64,000 nucleotides of DNA from Mesonia sediminis (lineage in GTDB: Bacteria; Bacteroidota; Bacteroidia; Flavobacteriales; Flavobacteriaceae): NCBI RefSeq assembly GCF_042684705.1, contig NZ_JBHULZ010000026.1, positions 1-64,000 of the forward strand, written 5' to 3'. Below are positions 16,282-25,229 of this stretch, piece by piece. A program made the translations under genes and the position numbers. Below the pieces are notes generated by a model. The model was not told where the DNA came from and searched no databases. It worked only from the letters and a program-made list of their open reading frames with translations. Each line of letters starts with the position of its first letter. Within the stretch, counting starts at the first letter, position 1.

Positions 16282-16320
16282 TGTAAAGCTAAAATTACAA
16301 ATTGTAAAGCAGACTTTACA
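16282..16320. promoter_or_regulatory. Candidate operator of the XRE regulator
   Basis: TGTAAAG occurs at 16282-16288 and again at 16303-16309, exactly 21 bp (two helical turns) apart, and the second copy forms a perfect palindrome with CTTTACA at 16314-16320. A further small palindrome TTACAA/TTGTAA overlaps at 16295-16307. It lies 18-56 bp upstream of the membrane-protein/XRE pair and upstream of the divergent reductase gene, where an autoregulatory site would be. Confidence 0.55.
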
Positions 16321-16415
16321 AAAATAAGTATTAAATTTTATTTTAATATAAAAGCTATTCAGTTAAAACAGAAACTCAAAATTCTTAGTTACCTTAGTAA
16401 AACAAAAAGAATATT

Positions 16416-17300
16416 ATGAATTATCAAGAAAAAATGCTACGCGATAACGCCTTAAAGGGCAAAACCATATTGGTTACAGGAGGAGGCAGCGGCTTAGGAA
16501 AAGCTATGACCCGTTACTTTTTAGAGTTGGGCGCCCAGGTTTGTATTACTTCTAGAAACTTAGAAAAATTAGAAAATGCCGCACAAGAGCTGAGTGCAGC
16601 AACCGGCGGAACTTGCCATGCAATTGCCTGTGATGTACGTCACTATGACCAAGTAGAACAAATGATACAAAAGGCCATTGCTAAAATGGGTAGCATTTCT
16701 GTTTTGCTAAACAATGCTGCGGGAAATTTTATTTCGCCTACAGAAAGGCTTTCTTCCAACGCCTTTGATACCATCATAGATATTGTCTTAAAAGGTACCA
16801 AAAACTGCACTTTGGCGCTAGGTAAACACTGGATAGACCAAGGAGAAAAAGACAAAACTGTACTAAATATTGTAACGACTTACGCCTTTACGGGCTCTGC
16901 CTATGTGGTTCCTTCGGCAACGGCCAAGGCTGGAGTTTTAGCGCTCACTAGAAGTTTAGCGGTGGAATGGGCTAAATACGGCATACGTTTTAATGGTATT
17001 GCTCCAGGCCCGTTTCCTACCAAAGGCGCTTGGGATAGGTTATTGCCTGGTGATTTAAAAGAGAAATTTGATTTAGCCAAAAAAGTACCTTTAAAGCGCG
17101 TTGGCGAACACCAAGAATTGGCCAACTTAGCCGCTTATATGGTATCTGATTTTTCTGCTTATTTAAATGGAGAAATCATCACAATAGACGGAGGAGAATG
17201 GCTAAAGGGAGCCGGGCAATTTAATTTACTCGAACAAGTACCAGACCATATGTGGGATATGCTTGAAACCATGATAAAAGCAAAAAATAAAAAATCATAG
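16416..17300 (+). CDS. SDR-family oxidoreductase, 2,4-dienoyl-CoA reductase-like
   Basis: A 294-residue short-chain dehydrogenase. The nucleotide-binding TGGGSGLG is at 21-28 and NNAAGNFISP at 99-108. At the active site the usual Tyr-xxx-Lys is replaced by Ser167-Ala-Thr-Ala-Lys171 (VVPSATAKAGV), as in 2,4-dienoyl-CoA reductases of the DECR type, together with the IAPGPFPTKGAW loop. It should reduce 2,4-dienoyl-CoA with NADPH during degradation of unsaturated fatty acids. Single gene; 74 bp separate it from parA. Confidence 0.85.
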   Translation: MNYQEKMLRDNALKGKTILVTGGGSGLGKAMTRYFLELGAQVCITSRNLEKLENAAQELSAATGGTCHAIACDVRHYDQVEQMIQKAIAKMGSISVLLNNAAGNFISPTERLSSNAFDTIIDIVLKGTKNCTLALGKHWIDQGEKDKTVLNIVTTYAFTGSAYVVPSATAKAGVLALTRSLAVEWAKYGIRFNGIAPGPFPTKGAWDRLLPGDLKEKFDLAKKVPLKRVGEHQELANLAAYMVSDFSAYLNGEIITIDGGEWLKGAGQFNLLEQVPDHMWDMLETMIKAKNKKS

Positions 17301-17374
17301 TAAAGTGTTAACAACTTCAATTTTTAAATGCTAGAATAAATTGTATTTTTACCTTCTAAAATCCGATTTTATTA

Positions 17375-18139
17375 ATGGGTAAAATTATTGCTATTGCCAA
17401 TCAAAAAGGAGGAGTGGGAAAAACCACTACCTCCGTTAATTTAGCTGCTTCTTTAGGGGTTCTAGAGAAAAAGGTTTTGTTAATCGATGCCGACCCACAA
17501 GCAAATGCTAGTTCTGGTCTAGGTATAGATATTGAAAGCATAGAGTTAGGCACCTATCAGCTATTAGAACATACCGCAAAAGCCGAGGAGGCGATTTTAA
17601 AAACCGATTCGCCCAATGTTGATATCATCCCGGCCCATATCGATTTGGTGGCTATTGAAATTGAACTGGTAGATCAAGATAAGCGTGAGTATATGTTACA
17701 AACGGCTATCAGGCATCTCAAAGAGCAATATGATTATATTATTATAGATTGCGCCCCTTCTTTGGGTTTGCTTACGCTTAATGCCTTGACTGCCGCAGAT
17801 AGTGTTATCATCCCTATACAATGTGAGTATTTTGCCTTAGAAGGTTTGGGCAAACTTTTAAACACTATAAAAAGTGTGCAACGCATTCATAATCAAAACT
17901 TAGATATAGAAGGACTTTTACTTACCATGTATGATGCACGCTTGCGTTTGAGCAATCAAGTGGTAGATGAGGTTAAAAAACACTTTGACGAGATGGTGTT
18001 TAAAACCGTTATTCAACGCAACGTTCGCCTTAGTGAAGCGCCAAGTTATGGCGAAAGCATTATAAATTACGACGCTGCAAGTAGAGGAGCTAGCAATTAT
18101 TTAAGCTTAGCAGAAGAAATTATCAATAAAAATAAATAG
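17375..18139 (+). CDS. parA: Chromosome partitioning ATPase ParA (Soj)
   Basis: 254-residue deviant Walker ATPase: KGGVGKTTTSVNLAASL at 10-26 with the signature lysine, LLIDADPQANASSGLG and the IIIDCAPSLGLLTLNAL Walker B region. Works with ParB and parS to segregate chromosome origins. No N-terminal HTH, so it is the chromosomal Soj type. It is followed 9 bp later by parB. No complete parS site was found in the window. Confidence 0.96.
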   Translation: MGKIIAIANQKGGVGKTTTSVNLAASLGVLEKKVLLIDADPQANASSGLGIDIESIELGTYQLLEHTAKAEEAILKTDSPNVDIIPAHIDLVAIEIELVDQDKREYMLQTAIRHLKEQYDYIIIDCAPSLGLLTLNALTAADSVIIPIQCEYFALEGLGKLLNTIKSVQRIHNQNLDIEGLLLTMYDARLRLSNQVVDEVKKHFDEMVFKTVIQRNVRLSEAPSYGESIINYDAASRGASNYLSLAEEIINKNK

Positions 18140-18148
18140 CAGTATGTT

Positions 18149-19045
18149 ATGGCAAAGGCTACCAAGAAAAAAGCTTTAGGAAGAGGATTGTCTGCCTTAC
18201 TTAACGATCCAGAAAACGATATAAAATCGGTTAAAGATAAAAATGCCGACCAGGTGGTAGGTAGTATTGTTGAACTGCCGCTAGACACTGTAGAGGTAAA
18301 TCCGTTTCAACCACGAACCAGTTTTAATAAAGAAGCCCTTCAAGATTTGGCGTCTTCTATTCGTGAACTTGGCGTTATTCAACCTATCACGGTAAGAAAA
18401 ATTGATTTTAATAAATACCAACTGGTTTCTGGAGAGCGTCGTTATCGCGCATCAAAGCTAGTAGGACTTAAAACCATACCAGCCTATATTCGAATTGCCA
18501 ACGATCAAGAATCGTTAGAAATGGCGTTGGTAGAGAACATTCAAAGACAGGATTTAGACCCAATAGAAATTGCTTTATCCTACCAACGGCTATTAGAAGA
18601 AATCGATTTAACGCAAGAACAATTGAGCGACCGTATAGGTAAAAATAGGTCAACAATTAGTAATTATTTACGATTACTTAAACTTGACCCAATTATTCAA
18701 ACCGGGATGCGTGATGGTTTTTTGAGCATGGGCCACGGTCGTGCGCTTATCAATCTAAGCGATCACGAAGTTCAGTTAGGAATTTACGAGAAAATTATCA
18801 GTGAAAACTTATCGGTACGTGAAACCGAAAAGCTAGTTAAAGAAAGTCAAAGCGGTAAAACCAAATCTAAGCCTAAGCCACCTAGTATTCCACAACATAT
18901 CAAACAAGATGTAAAAGAGTTCTCTAGCTATTTTGGTGCAAAAGTAGATGTTAAAATGACAAAAAAAGGAAATGGTAAATTGATTATTCCGTTTTCTTCA
19001 CAAGAAGATTTTGAGCGTTTAGCAAAACTCATTCAAGGTGAATAA
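18149..19045 (+). CDS. parB: Chromosome partitioning protein ParB (Spo0J), parS-binding CTPase
   Basis: 298 residues. The N-terminus is KKALGRGLSALL; the CTP-binding region has NPFQPR and GERRYRASKLVG; then comes the helix-turn-helix (LTQEQLSDRIGKNRSTISNYLRL) and a C-terminal dimerisation part. Binds parS sites and spreads as a sliding clamp. It overlaps the next gene by 8 bp; the parA-parB-DUF5683-dapB-lepB order looks like one operon, as in other flavobacteria. Confidence 0.96.
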   Translation: MAKATKKKALGRGLSALLNDPENDIKSVKDKNADQVVGSIVELPLDTVEVNPFQPRTSFNKEALQDLASSIRELGVIQPITVRKIDFNKYQLVSGERRYRASKLVGLKTIPAYIRIANDQESLEMALVENIQRQDLDPIEIALSYQRLLEEIDLTQEQLSDRIGKNRSTISNYLRLLKLDPIIQTGMRDGFLSMGHGRALINLSDHEVQLGIYEKIISENLSVRETEKLVKESQSGKTKSKPKPPSIPQHIKQDVKEFSSYFGAKVDVKMTKKGNGKLIIPFSSQEDFERLAKLIQGE

Positions 19046-19604
19046 CAGATTGTTTTTTATACTTATCGTTTTTGTACTGGGGTCGCTCAGTGGCTTTAGT
19101 CAGACCGACAGTCTGAGTATTAATCGAGCCCAAGAATTAAAAGAATCACCAAAAGAATACGACCCATTGGCGCCATCTAAAGCCGCTTTTTATTCGGCTG
19201 TTTTGCCAGGATTGGGGCAGGCTTATAATAAAAAGTATTGGAAAATACCTTTGGTCTACGCCGGAATTGGTGGCGGTATCTATTTTTATATAGAGAACAA
19301 TAAAGAATATCACCGGTACAGAGATGCCTATAAACGCAGGTTGGCAGGTTACGAAGACGATGAATTTCAAGGCGTTCTTCAAACCGAGGCTTTAATCGAT
19401 GCACAAAGGCAATTTAGAAGAAATAAAGAAATATCTATATTGGTTTCGGCGGCTTTCTACATATTAAATATTATTGATGCCAATGTAGATGCCCACTTAA
19501 GTCAATTCAACGTAAGTGAAGACCTCAGCCTTAAACCTCGCTTTAATATCGATGAGTTTACAGGCAAATCGGCTTACGGACTCTCATTAAATTACAAGTT
19601 ATAA
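19038..19604 (+). CDS. DUF5683 family exported membrane protein
   Basis: 188 residues with a signal sequence (about 1-22, ending GFSQ), then the DUF5683 pattern: YDPLAPSKAAFYSAVLPGLGQAYN, KKYWKIPLVYAGIGGGIYFY and a C-terminal ILNIIDANVDAHLSQFNVSED. The starting codon is GTG at 19038, inside the end of parB; this fits the signal peptide best. Role unknown; always found close to parB/dapB/lepB in related bacteria (from memory). Probably located in the envelope. Confidence 0.85.
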   Translation: MNNRLFFILIVFVLGSLSGFSQTDSLSINRAQELKESPKEYDPLAPSKAAFYSAVLPGLGQAYNKKYWKIPLVYAGIGGGIYFYIENNKEYHRYRDAYKRRLAGYEDDEFQGVLQTEALIDAQRQFRRNKEISILVSAAFYILNIIDANVDAHLSQFNVSEDLSLKPRFNIDEFTGKSAYGLSLNYKL

Positions 19605-20336
19605 ATGAAAATTGCGCTATTAGGATACGGAAGAATGGGTAAAACCATCGAAAAAATAGCTACCGAACGTGGCCATGAAATCGGTTATAAAACCAATACC
19701 AAGTTAGATGAGGAGATTTTAAAGCAGCAAGATATTGCCATCGATTTTAGTATTCCAGAAGCTGCTTTTGATAATATTACTACATGCTTTAAACTGGGCG
19801 TTCCCGTAGTAAGTGGCACCACCGGATGGTTAGACCATTTAGAAGAGGCGCATAAAAGCTGCTTAAAGCATAAAAGCGCATTTATTTATGCGTCTAATTT
19901 TAGCCTGGGGGTGAATCTTTTTTTTGAGTTAAATCGAAAATTAGCTCAATTGCTCCAGCCCTACCCCAATTACAAAGCTAGCTTAACCGAAGTGCATCAT
20001 ACTAAAAAATTAGATCAACCTAGCGGTACGGCCATTAGTCTAGCCGAGGATCTTATGGCTCAACAAGCATATACCGGCTGGCAGCTCACCAATGACAATC
20101 AAATTAAAAGTGGCAGCCTAGCAAAGCCCTTAGCTATCACCGCTATACGAGAAGAGAATGTTCCTGGTACGCATTGGGTCAACTACAAGAGTGAAATAGA
20201 TGAGATTAGCATCAAACACAAAGCGAATTCACGAGATGGCTTTGCTTTAGGCGCAGTTGTAGCCGCAGAATGGTTAGAGGGAAAACAAGGTATTTTTAAT
20301 ATGCAAGACGTATTAAATCTACACGAAAAAAAATAA
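19605..20336 (+). CDS. dapB: 4-hydroxy-tetrahydrodipicolinate reductase DapB
   Basis: 243-residue NAD(P)H-dependent enzyme of the lysine and diaminopimelate pathway. GYGRMGKTI at 7-15 binds the nucleotide; SGTTGW and the catalytic EVHHTKKLDQPSGTA segment (His-His and Lys) are present; the C-terminus has ISIKHKANSRDGFALGAV. Starts immediately after the DUF5683 stop codon. Confidence 0.96.
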   Translation: MKIALLGYGRMGKTIEKIATERGHEIGYKTNTKLDEEILKQQDIAIDFSIPEAAFDNITTCFKLGVPVVSGTTGWLDHLEEAHKSCLKHKSAFIYASNFSLGVNLFFELNRKLAQLLQPYPNYKASLTEVHHTKKLDQPSGTAISLAEDLMAQQAYTGWQLTNDNQIKSGSLAKPLAITAIREENVPGTHWVNYKSEIDEISIKHKANSRDGFALGAVVAAEWLEGKQGIFNMQDVLNLHEKK

Positions 20337-20362
20337 TTAGTAAAAGAATTAAAAGTTAGAAT

Positions 20363-21937
20363 ATGAGTTTATTTATGTGGTTTGTGTTTTTCTTGGTCGT
20401 ACAATTGGTGCACGGCTTAGGAACTTGGAGGATGTATAAAGCTGCGGGCCAAAACCCGATTACTGCGTTTATTCCTGTTTATAATGCCGTAATACTGTTA
20501 AAAATAATCAATCGGCCTTGGTGGTGGGTGATTTTGCTATTTATCCCCATTGTAAACCTCATCATTTTCCCTGTGCTTTGGGTAGAAACACTAAGAAGTT
20601 TCGGGAAGCATCGTGTAGCAGATACTTGGTTAGCTATCTTAAGCTTGGGCTTTTACATTTACATCATCAATTACAGCGCAGATTTAAAGCATATTAAAGA
20701 TAGAAGTCTTAAACCTAGAACAGAGGTAGGAGAATGGGTAAGTTCTATCCTATTCGCCGTTGTAGCCGCAACCATTGTACATACCTATTTTATACAACCT
20801 TTTACCATACCTACTTCCTCTTTAGAGAAAACACTACTGGTAGGTGATTTTCTTTTTGTTAGCAAGTTTCATTATGGAGCCAGAACTCCAAAAACTACGG
20901 TTTCATTCCCTATGGTACACGACACTATTCCTATTTTAGGCGTTAAATCCTATACCAATTGGCCTCAACTCCCCTACTTTCGTTTACCCGGATTTGAGGA
21001 AGTAGAACGAAATGATATTGTAGTTTTCAACTGGCCGGTAGACACCGTTCCTTATTTTGGTTATAAAGGGAAAGCCAGTTATTATAAACCCATCGATAAA
21101 AAATCAAATTACGTTAAGCGTGCCGTAGGTGTTCCCGGCGACAGCTTGTCTATACGAGACGGAAAAATATATATTCAAGGAGAACCGCTGCAATTACATG
21201 ACCGTGCCAAGCCGCAATACTCTTATATCGTAAAAGGCAAAGGGCAAGGCTTTTCTTTGCGTTATTTATATGAACAATATGATATTACAGATCCGGTTGG
21301 CTGGTATAATCAGAACAACCGTGAATATTACTTTAGTTCATTGTCTGAAGAAGCGCTACAACGCTTTAAAAATCATCCTAATGTCGCTTCGATAAGAAGA
21401 AATATTGATCCTGCCGGTCAAGCCGAAGCTGGTATTTTCCCTCAAGACCCTAATTTCGCTTGGAATAAAGATCAGTTAGGACCAATTTATATTCCACAGG
21501 AAGGTGCCACAACTCCCATCACAACAGAAAATATAGCGCTATACAAGCGTATTATTGAAGTTTACGAAGGAAGCGAATGGGGTACTCCACAAAACATACA
21601 AGTAAAAGGCAACCAAGTTTACCTTAACGAGAATCCGATACAAGAATATACTTTTAAGCAAAACTATTATTGGATGATGGGAGACAATCGTCACAATAGT
21701 GAAGATAGCAGGTACTGGGGCTTTGTTCCTGAAACCCATATTGTAGGAAAACCGGTATTCATTTGGATGAGTTGGGATGGCAACGCACAAGGATTTATGA
21801 ATAAAATTCGTTGGGAAAGGTTGTTTACTACCGTTGGCGGATCGGGCGAACCAGTTTCTTATTTCTATTACTTTGTAATAGGCCTTATTCTTGTGATTGG
21901 TTACAATACTTTTAGAAAGAAGAAAAAAAGCGAGTAA
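20363..21937 (+). CDS. lepB: Signal peptidase I LepB with N-terminal DUF5684-like membrane domain
   Basis: 524 residues, much longer than the usual 250-320. Residues 1-105 form a four-helix domain (FIPVYNAVILLKIINRPWWW) of the DUF5684 type. The peptidase part starts near 122 with a membrane anchor; the catalytic Ser is S153 (IPTSSLEKTL) and the general base Lys is K252 (YVKRAVGVPGD). A large insertion separates this from the closing WMMGDNRHNSEDSRYWGFVP motif. A further C-terminal membrane helix follows. It cleaves signal peptides on the periplasmic face. Likely the fifth gene of the parA operon, and followed one base later by the WbqC-like gene. Confidence 0.94.
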   Translation: MSLFMWFVFFLVVQLVHGLGTWRMYKAAGQNPITAFIPVYNAVILLKIINRPWWWVILLFIPIVNLIIFPVLWVETLRSFGKHRVADTWLAILSLGFYIYIINYSADLKHIKDRSLKPRTEVGEWVSSILFAVVAATIVHTYFIQPFTIPTSSLEKTLLVGDFLFVSKFHYGARTPKTTVSFPMVHDTIPILGVKSYTNWPQLPYFRLPGFEEVERNDIVVFNWPVDTVPYFGYKGKASYYKPIDKKSNYVKRAVGVPGDSLSIRDGKIYIQGEPLQLHDRAKPQYSYIVKGKGQGFSLRYLYEQYDITDPVGWYNQNNREYYFSSLSEEALQRFKNHPNVASIRRNIDPAGQAEAGIFPQDPNFAWNKDQLGPIYIPQEGATTPITTENIALYKRIIEVYEGSEWGTPQNIQVKGNQVYLNENPIQEYTFKQNYYWMMGDNRHNSEDSRYWGFVPETHIVGKPVFIWMSWDGNAQGFMNKIRWERLFTTVGGSGEPVSYFYYFVIGLILVIGYNTFRKKKKSE

Positions 21938-21938
21938 A

Positions 21939-22577
21939 ATGGTAGAAAACGCTCTCGTACATCCGGTTTATTTTGGCTCTATCGCACAATGGAGTTTAAT
22001 GCTGCAGGCAAAAAAAATAAGTTTTGAAGCTTGCGATAATTATCAAAAACAAACCTACCGGAACAGGCAGTATATTTATGGAGCTAACGGCAAGCTACTA
22101 CTCAATATTCCTATAAAACATACAGGCGATAAGCACAAGCGAAAGCTAACAAAAGAAGTGGCGATAGAAAATAGTTTTGCCTGGCAAAAAAACCACTTTA
22201 AAAGTCTTGAAGCGGCCTATCGCTCTTCGCCATTTTTTGAATTTTATGAAGATGAATTTATAAATTTATATAACAAAGCTTATACTTCATTGTGGGAATT
22301 TAACCTCGATGCCATGCAAGCCATTGCCAATTGCCTGCAAATTGATTGGAACCCAGAATTCACAGCTACATATCAAATAAAACCCACGAATGCGGCTCAG
22401 TTTGACGGTCGCTATTTGGTAGATGCTAAGGGCAGCCCCCAGTTTAAACTGAATGCTTACAGCCAAGTATTTGAAGAAAAACATGGTTTTATTCCCAATC
22501 TATCGATAATTGATTTGCTATTTAATGAAGGGAATAACGCAGCTAGTTATTTGTTAGCAACCGAATTATCTAAGTAA
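21939..22577 (+). CDS. WbqC-like family protein
   Basis: 212 residues matching WbqC-like proteins: HPVYFGSIAQWSLMLQA at the start, ENYQKQTYRNRQYI-like segment, LLNIPIKH, WQKNHFKSLEAAYRSSPFFEFY, and a C-terminal FLPNLSIIDLLFNEG-type ending. WbqC members are found in O-antigen and nucleotide-sugar clusters, but the activity is not established. ATG 21939 just after the lepB stop is chosen; an in-frame ATG at 21897 lies within lepB. The 3' end overlaps the convergent EEP gene by 31 bp. Confidence 0.85.
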   Translation: MVENALVHPVYFGSIAQWSLMLQAKKISFEACDNYQKQTYRNRQYIYGANGKLLLNIPIKHTGDKHKRKLTKEVAIENSFAWQKNHFKSLEAAYRSSPFFEFYEDEFINLYNKAYTSLWEFNLDAMQAIANCLQIDWNPEFTATYQIKPTNAAQFDGRYLVDAKGSPQFKLNAYSQVFEEKHGFIPNLSIIDLLFNEGNNAASYLLATELSK

Positions 22578-23584
22578 AAAGTAGATTTAATAGGATAATG
22601 ATCGGATAGCTGTTCGCTGTAGTTTTTAAAATCTATAATCTTAAAAGCGGGCGAAGTTAAAATAACATCAATACGAAGAGGTATAAAATCAAAAACAAAG
22701 GTTTTACCAAAACCTTCTCCTGCCATTTTAAATGCGTCATTAAAATTTTCTGACAAACGGCGGTAGACATAAGAAAAAGCCGAATTATTAAGATCACCAG
22801 CCACAATACTAGGGTAATGGCTCTGGTTTACCAATGCTAATATCTGTTCGGTTTGCTGCTGTTGTTTTCTAAAACTTCGCCCCACTCGGGTGATTAATTG
22901 CTCCCGATTTTCTTTTTGTAACTCTTTTACACTAGGATTGATCTTTAAACTTTCTAAGTGTATGTTAAAAACCCTGATGGTATCCTCTTTAATGACCAAA
23001 TCGGCGTATAGTGCATTGTTTCCTGTATTCTTAAAATCGGCTGAAGCCCGATTAATAATAGGGTATTTTGAATAAATAGCCTGACTCGCTTTTCCTTTCA
23101 AAACAGGCAAATAACTATAGGCATATTGTGATAAGTCTGGAGCTTCCTGATGATTATACTCCTGAAACAGTAAAATGTCAGGATCTTCTTGTGCTATAAA
23201 TTCTCCTATACGTGCTTTTAAATTGGGTTGAGGCAACCAATCATAAACATTAAATTGCCTTACATTAAAGGTCATAAGACTTATAGCCTTTTGCGGATCT
23301 ACTTCCGCTTCAAGCGACCTGATTTTATATAAAGACAACAAGTGGTTAAAACCGATTAGAATAATAAGTAAAGAAAGGAAAACTTGACGTTTTAACCCTA
23401 ACAACCAGTAAATAACAAATATAAAATTAAGAAGAAAAAGAATGGGTAGACCTAAACTGAGTACAGCCAAAAAAGGAAAAGTTACTGGCGGAATATAGGG
23501 CAATAAATAGGCAAGCAACAGTGCCAAAGCCACAAGGGTATTGATAAAAAACACCAATTTATTAAAGACACTGAGCCCTTTCAT
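22547..23584 (-). CDS. Endonuclease/exonuclease/phosphatase-family membrane protein
   Basis: 345 residues. Residues 1-100 contain three membrane helices (a basic start, then LVALALLLAYLLPYI and two more). The remainder is an EEP (DNase I-like) domain: LMTFNVRQFN, DPDILLFQEYN with the metal Glu, FNIHLES, IVAGDLNNSAFS and the closing SDHYPI motif with the catalytic His. Substrate unknown; the anchored fold suggests a periplasmic or cytoplasmic-face phosphodiesterase. It is the last gene of a minus-strand run starting at mutL or earlier, following a rhomboid gene by 1 bp. Its 3' end overlaps the convergent WbqC-like gene. Confidence 0.85.
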   Translation of the reverse strand: MKGLSVFNKLVFFINTLVALALLLAYLLPYIPPVTFPFLAVLSLGLPILFLLNFIFVIYWLLGLKRQVFLSLLIILIGFNHLLSLYKIRSLEAEVDPQKAISLMTFNVRQFNVYDWLPQPNLKARIGEFIAQEDPDILLFQEYNHQEAPDLSQYAYSYLPVLKGKASQAIYSKYPIINRASADFKNTGNNALYADLVIKEDTIRVFNIHLESLKINPSVKELQKENREQLITRVGRSFRKQQQQTEQILALVNQSHYPSIVAGDLNNSAFSYVYRRLSENFNDAFKMAGEGFGKTFVFDFIPLRIDVILTSPAFKIIDFKNYSEQLSDHYPIKSTFYLDNSVANK

Positions 23585-23585
23585 A

Positions 23586-24482
23586 TTATTCTTTACCTAC
23601 TTTAAACAGGAAATCTTTTTCTTCCTTGGATAAACTTTCATAACCATTCTCACTTATTTTATCTAAAATAGCATCTATTTTCTTTTGCTTATCCGTCTTT
23701 GATGCTTGCTTGGCTTTAGCGGTATAAGTGTTTCTCGGATTTCGGTATACTTTTTTAAATGGTGTTTTGTTGCTAGAAGATGCAGATGAAAACCATCCGG
23801 CTACAGCATCAAAAATTTTTTCAAACCATAAGCCAATATCATTGCCTTTATTCAATTGTTTGGTATAAGCATACCCCAACAAGGCACCCCCTAAGTGCGC
23901 GATATGGCCGCCCGCATTACCAAAAGGAATTCTGATCACATCTAGAACTACAAAGACCACCGCAATATGCCAGAGCTTTACATTACCAATTAACAAGAGA
24001 CGAATTTGCATTTGAGGAGCTTGTGTGGCAACCCCAATCAAAATTGCCATAACCGCAGCCGACGCACCGATTAATGGCACATTGCCCAAGTTTGAAAACA
24101 CCGGAAATAGATTATAGCTCAAGGCAAAAAGCAGCGCACCACTTATAGCGCCTAAAAAATAATAATTCAATAGCTTTTTCGGAGCAAAAAAGGTAAGAAA
24201 AAATCGTCCGGCAAAATGCAAAACTAGCATATTAAACAACAAGTGAAAGAAGCCAGCGTGTAAAAATGCGTAGCTAATTACACTCCATGGTTTATACAAC
24301 CATGATTCTATTTGAGTAGGAAAGCTAAACCAATTAACAAAAAAGTTACCTGAGAATTGAAAAAGAAAGGCTAGGGTTTGAAATACAAATTGCAATACAA
24401 AAACCCCAATATTTAAGGCAATGAGTTTTTCAACTACATTAGCCGTCTTGTACTTTACACGCAATTGATCTCTCCAATCCAT
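23586..24482 (-). CDS. Rhomboid-family intramembrane serine protease (longer paralogue)
   Basis: 298 residues with six hydrophobic helices and a basic C-terminal tail of about 80 residues. The catalytic Ser is S141 in PLIGASAAVM and the His is H196 in GGHIAHLGGALLGY; the HxxFN motif FFHLLFNML is at 79-87. It cleaves within membranes; substrate unknown. The soluble tail (KQASKTDKQKKIDAILDKI, LSKEEKDFLFKVGK) is seen in Bacteroidota rhomboids. Abuts the second rhomboid gene with no spacing. Confidence 0.92.
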   Translation of the reverse strand: MDWRDQLRVKYKTANVVEKLIALNIGVFVLQFVFQTLAFLFQFSGNFFVNWFSFPTQIESWLYKPWSVISYAFLHAGFFHLLFNMLVLHFAGRFFLTFFAPKKLLNYYFLGAISGALLFALSYNLFPVFSNLGNVPLIGASAAVMAILIGVATQAPQMQIRLLLIGNVKLWHIAVVFVVLDVIRIPFGNAGGHIAHLGGALLGYAYTKQLNKGNDIGLWFEKIFDAVAGWFSSASSSNKTPFKKVYRNPRNTYTAKAKQASKTDKQKKIDAILDKISENGYESLSKEEKDFLFKVGKE

Positions 24483-25229
24483 CTAATTCCACCGGTTAGC
24501 GTTAAACTGATTTTTTTTCCAATACCACATCATTATAAACCCGATCACGGCTCCCCCAATATGCGCCCAATATGCTGTATTGCTAGGCCCTAATAATGTA
24601 CTACCGGTCACCGCCGAATAAACATTGATGGCAAAATAGCCCCCAATAAGATACTTGGCTTTTATAGGAATAGGTATAAAGATAATATACAAAGGTAAAT
24701 TAGGATAAATCACTGCGAAGGCAGCCAGCGCTCCAAAAATAGCTCCACTAGCTCCTACCATCGGAGTATAATAATTACTGAGTAAATCGCTCGAAACATT
24801 TTGAGGCAAGGCACTAAAAACCTGTTGTGTACTGCTGTAATTGTAAATCATTTCTTGTATTTGATTTACCGAAAAACCGGCTTCTAGCGCAGCGTTAAAA
24901 GCACTGTTGTAATCGATATAACTAAACAAAATTTGAAGTCCGGCTGCTCCTAAACCGGCAGAAAAGTATAAAAACAAAAAACGTTGCTGCCCGATACTCT
25001 GTTCTAATACGCTACCAAACATATACAAAGCAAACATATTAAATAGGATATGACTTAAATCGCCGTGCATAAACATATGGGTAAGCAACTGCCAAACCTG
25101 AAAATTCACGTTTTCTGGAAACCAAAGCGCAAATAAGCGATAGGCTAAATCACCTAAAAATTGACTCCCGAAAAAAAATAAAACATTGATTATCAATAAG
25201 ACTTTTACCGTCTCTGTTATTCTTCCCAT
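24483..25229 (-). CDS. Rhomboid-family intramembrane serine protease (shorter paralogue)
   Basis: 248 residues, six-helix core. Catalytic Ser S161 in MVGASGAIFGALAAFAV and His H223 in WAHIGGAVIGF; HMFMHGDLSHILFNMFALY (51-69) is the classic rhomboid segment. A roughly 45-residue loop (about 105-155, YNSAFNAALEAGFSVNQI) sits before the catalytic helix. Its first base overlaps the end of mutL. Tandem rhomboid genes behind mutL are common in this group (from memory). Confidence 0.92.
   Translation of the reverse strand: MGRITETVKVLLIINVLFFFGSQFLGDLAYRLFALWFPENVNFQVWQLLTHMFMHGDLSHILFNMFALYMFGSVLEQSIGQQRFLFLYFSAGLGAAGLQILFSYIDYNSAFNAALEAGFSVNQIQEMIYNYSSTQQVFSALPQNVSSDLLSNYYTPMVGASGAIFGALAAFAVIYPNLPLYIIFIPIPIKAKYLIGGYFAINVYSAVTGSTLLGPSNTAYWAHIGGAVIGFIMMWYWKKNQFNANRWN

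Noticed and set aside
16643..17125. Minus-strand ORFs inside the SDR gene and similar antisense frames elsewhere
   Set aside because: They mirror codon structure of well-supported genes on the other strand and match no family.
18812..18830. ACGTGAAAC inside parB resembling half of a parS site
   Set aside because: Only the right half fits; the left half has no match to the 16-bp palindrome, and it encodes conserved ParB residues.
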